Made by a program: the position numbers and the translations under genes. Shown piece by piece: positions 5,167 to 6,483 of a DNA stretch of 6,483 bases. The notes beneath the pieces are model-generated. The model was not told the DNA's origin. It was given only the letters and a program-made list of their open reading frames with translations, and searched no databases. Position 1 is the stretch's first letter. Each line of letters begins with the position of its first letter. Source of the stretch: Zymomonas sp. (GTDB lineage: Bacteria > Pseudomonadota > Alphaproteobacteria > Sphingomonadales > Sphingomonadaceae). The stretch spans positions 1 through 6,483 of the forward strand of contig JAIYAJ010000472.1 of assembly GCA_027489105.1 (NCBI GenBank), in the 5' to 3' direction.

Positions 5167-5693
5167 CATTCGATCCCGACCAGATAGTCGGCGAGTGCGC
5201 CCTCGCGCCGGAACCACTCGCCATGGAGGCGATAGGTGGCGAAGCGCTGATGCAGATCGTATTCCTCGGTCTGGTCGCCGATGACCGTCTTGACCACCGT
5301 CAGCGGCAACGGGTTGCCGGTCTGCAGCTTTTTCAGCCTCCCCGGGAGATCGCGGGTAACACCGATCTTCACGCGCTGCCCGTCGCTGATGAAGTAGACG
5401 ACGCTCTCGGGGACGCGGCGCCATTCCGTTTCCTCGATCGCGCGATCCATGATCTCCGAGAACACCATTCCATCGTAGGACGGTGCCTCATCGCTATCAG
5501 GCAAGGGGACCGGATGCGCCTTATCCGGCCAGATCAGCGCCAGCGTGTCGATCTCGCAGAACTCCACCCCGGGGACATCCGTAGCCTCGTCGACCAGGTC
5601 GAACAGATCCTCCAGCGACGCAGCCGAGAAAATGCCGACCAGTTGCAGGTCATCGGCCAAACGAACGACGTAGATCTTCGGCGCGCGCGGCAT
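5166..5693 (-). CDS. Protein with C-terminal Mug113/T5orf172-type GIY-YIG domain
   Basis: A 175-residue protein. The C-terminal ~80 residues match the compact GIY-YIG relatives often carried by phages (Mug113/T5orf172): VYF (99-101), KIGVTRDLPGRLKKLQTGNP (109-128), E144, LH (147-148), F151 and GEWF (158-161). Such proteins may be DNA endonucleases, but their substrate is mostly unknown. The N-terminal ~90 residues (IYVVRLADDLQLVGIFSAASLEDLFDLVDE...) are acidic and unrecognised. The frame is open well upstream, but the start at 5693 is chosen because it lies one base after the previous stop (TGACATG) and the upstream extension is a repetitive shadow of the zinc protein. Its stop overlaps the HTH start. 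Confidence 0.88.
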   Translation of the reverse strand: MPRAPKIYVVRLADDLQLVGIFSAASLEDLFDLVDEATDVPGVEFCEIDTLALIWPDKAHPVPLPDSDEAPSYDGMVFSEIMDRAIEETEWRRVPESVVYFISDGQRVKIGVTRDLPGRLKKLQTGNPLPLTVVKTVIGDQTEEYDLHQRFATYRLHGEWFRREGALADYLVGIE

Positions 5694-5694
5694 G

Positions 5695-6213
5695 TCAGGC
5701 CTCCGCCTTGGGCGCGGGGCGCGGCTTGCACCAGCCGCAGGCGCGCTCGCACTCGTCACAGCCGCTCTCAGGATCGACGCAGGCGCACTCGTCGAAGCAC
5801 GAGTAGACCACGCCGTCACCGCAGCAGTTCGGGCAGCGGTCGTCTTCCGGCTCGTCATAGTCGTAGTAGTCGTCCTGGTAGGCGGCCTCCTCGTTGATCC
5901 TGTCCTGCTGGCGCTGCTGGCAGGCGCGGCAGACGTGATAGACCGGGCCGCCCATTCCCTCGTCATAGTCGCGGATCCAGACGCGCTCCGTGGCCTCCTG
6001 CTTGCAGTAATCGCAGCGGCCGGAGGTGTCGGCCTCCTCCTCGCGCATCTTCTTCGCGCAGGCCGCGCAGAGATCATGCTGCTCGGAACCGAAGCTGTCG
6101 GTCTCGCCCTGCACGCGAACCGTGGCCGGCTCGCTGCAGTCGTCGCACTGCATGCCCTGCGGAGGGCTGCTCTTCTGTCCAGGTAAGCCGCCAGGGCCGC
6201 GCAGATCAGCCAT
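5695..6213 (-). CDS. Multi-zinc-ribbon-like cysteine-rich protein
   Basis: A 172-residue acidic protein with 18 cysteines. CxxC knuckles occur at C23/C26, C49/C52, C67/C70, C95/C98, C127/C130 and C152/C155, with further Cys at 131, 139, 143, 145, 159 and 162. The first four knuckles form two similar units (CDDC...CAAC and CDYC...CRAC), each able to hold one zinc in a treble-clef or ribbon. The last third is denser and DnaJ-zinc-finger-like in spacing. The two halves are joined by an Asp/Tyr-rich stretch (YQDDYYDYDEPEDD). The ATG has GGAGGG at 6226-6221, seven bases upstream and inside the end of the previous gene. Role unknown; zinc-mediated nucleic-acid or protein binding is inference. Confidence 0.82.
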   Translation of the reverse strand: MADLRGPGGLPGQKSSPPQGMQCDDCSEPATVRVQGETDSFGSEQHDLCAACAKKMREEEADTSGRCDYCKQEATERVWIRDYDEGMGGPVYHVCRACQQRQQDRINEEAAYQDDYYDYDEPEDDRCPNCCGDGVVYSCFDECACVDPESGCDECERACGWCKPRPAPKAEA

Positions 6214-6216
6214 CCC

Positions 6217-6483
6217 TCAGCCCTCCGCGTCGATGTTGCGGCGCTCGACGGCGAAGGTCGTTGCCGTCACCCACGGATTCGCCGCCCACGCGCCGACGCC
6301 ATTGATGCTGTCCCAAAGCCACGAGTACCAAGCGATCGGGTAGGCATCGCGGATCTCGGCGACGCCGCTCTGCGCGCGCTGCTCCGGCGGCGGGTAGCCC
6401 TCCGCGATCGCATCCTCCTCGCTGATGTCCTGCAGCCGCTGAACGCGCACGTCGGTGACCGTCAGCGTCAGGCGCGAGGCCCA
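6217..6483 (-). CDS. Conserved phage protein, possible ASCH/PUA-like (5' end missing)
   Basis: The frame is open at the right edge and the start lies beyond the window, so the last 88 residues are seen. They contain WASRLTLTVTDVRVQRLQDISEEDAIAEG, then WYSWLWDSINGVGAWAANPWV and a final TTFAVERRN strand. This combination recurs in small hypothetical proteins of many temperate phages. The fold is, to my recollection, close to ASCH/PUA-type RNA-binding domains, but that link is uncertain. A GTG at 6450 could be proposed as a start, but it would remove the conserved WASRLTL segment, so the gene very probably continues upstream. The stop lies three bases before the start of the zinc protein, so the two are probably co-transcribed. 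Confidence 0.85.
   Translation of the reverse strand, partial: WASRLTLTVTDVRVQRLQDISEEDAIAEGYPPPEQRAQSGVAEIRDAYPIAWYSWLWDSINGVGAWAANPWVTATTFAVERRNIDAEG

Noticed and set aside
5166..6077. 303-residue version of the GIY-YIG protein
   Set aside because: The first 128 residues are Arg/Thr/Ser/Ala-rich shadow sequence of the zinc protein frame. The ATG at 5693 fits a TGACATG junction.
5692..6186. Hydrophobic 164-residue + strand frame resembling a membrane protein
   Set aside because: Its Leu/Ala/Val richness is the antisense image of the cysteine/acid-rich zinc protein. No ribosome site, and it opposes a clear operon.
1..6483. CRISPR array, insertion sequence or plasmid origin
   Set aside because: No regularly spaced repeats, no transposase, no terminal inverted repeats and no iteron-like clusters were seen.

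Overview
The window is GC-rich (roughly two-thirds G+C) and looks like part of a temperate phage or prophage of an alphaproteobacterium. The main evidence is an N-acetylmuramidase-type endolysin followed by a three-TM holin of the kind found in alphaproteobacterial phages and gene transfer agents, a tyrosine integrase with a probable excisionase, and a partial proline tRNA next to the integrase. No host housekeeping gene was recognised. The host genus cannot be fixed from this sequence alone.

Layout. Positions 1-1648 (+ strand) are the end of a late lysis operon: the 3' part of the endolysin, the holin, and two small membrane proteins with overlapping or nearly abutting reading frames. The operon ends at a strong rho-independent terminator (1720-1756). 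From there to the right edge everything is on the - strand and tightly packed. Read in transcription order from the right edge, the genes are: a conserved phage protein cut by the window end (6483-6217); an 18-cysteine zinc-ribbon-like protein (6213-5695); a protein with a C-terminal Mug113/T5orf172-type GIY-YIG domain (5693-5166); a HTH/excisionase-like protein (5166-4792); the tyrosine integrase (4978-3845); a candidate 74-residue protein (3848-3624); and four accessory hypothetical proteins (3627-3388, 3401-2772, 2779-2036, 2039-1734). Almost every junction is a stop/start overlap (ATGA, GTGA, TGACATG) or a gap of a few bases, so this is probably one translationally coupled operon. No promoter was recognised inside it.

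The most interesting point is at 3793-3836. Directly beyond the integrase stop lies the 5' part of a tRNA-Pro(TGG) gene: acceptor 5' strand, complete D arm and complete anticodon arm, then abrupt loss of tRNA identity. This is most simply the attachment site. Phage-type genes lie on both sides, so the window reads as attP of an excised or virion genome, or a tandem prophage junction, rather than a phage-host boundary. The site carries the 5' half of the tRNA rather than the more usual 3' half, and a well-formed small ORF runs antisense across it. Integration would therefore cut both that ORF and the - strand operon, separating the int/xis side from the four accessory genes. A dense GGGAA/TTCCC inverted-repeat array (3667-3704) beside the site could be integrase arm-type sites or an operator.
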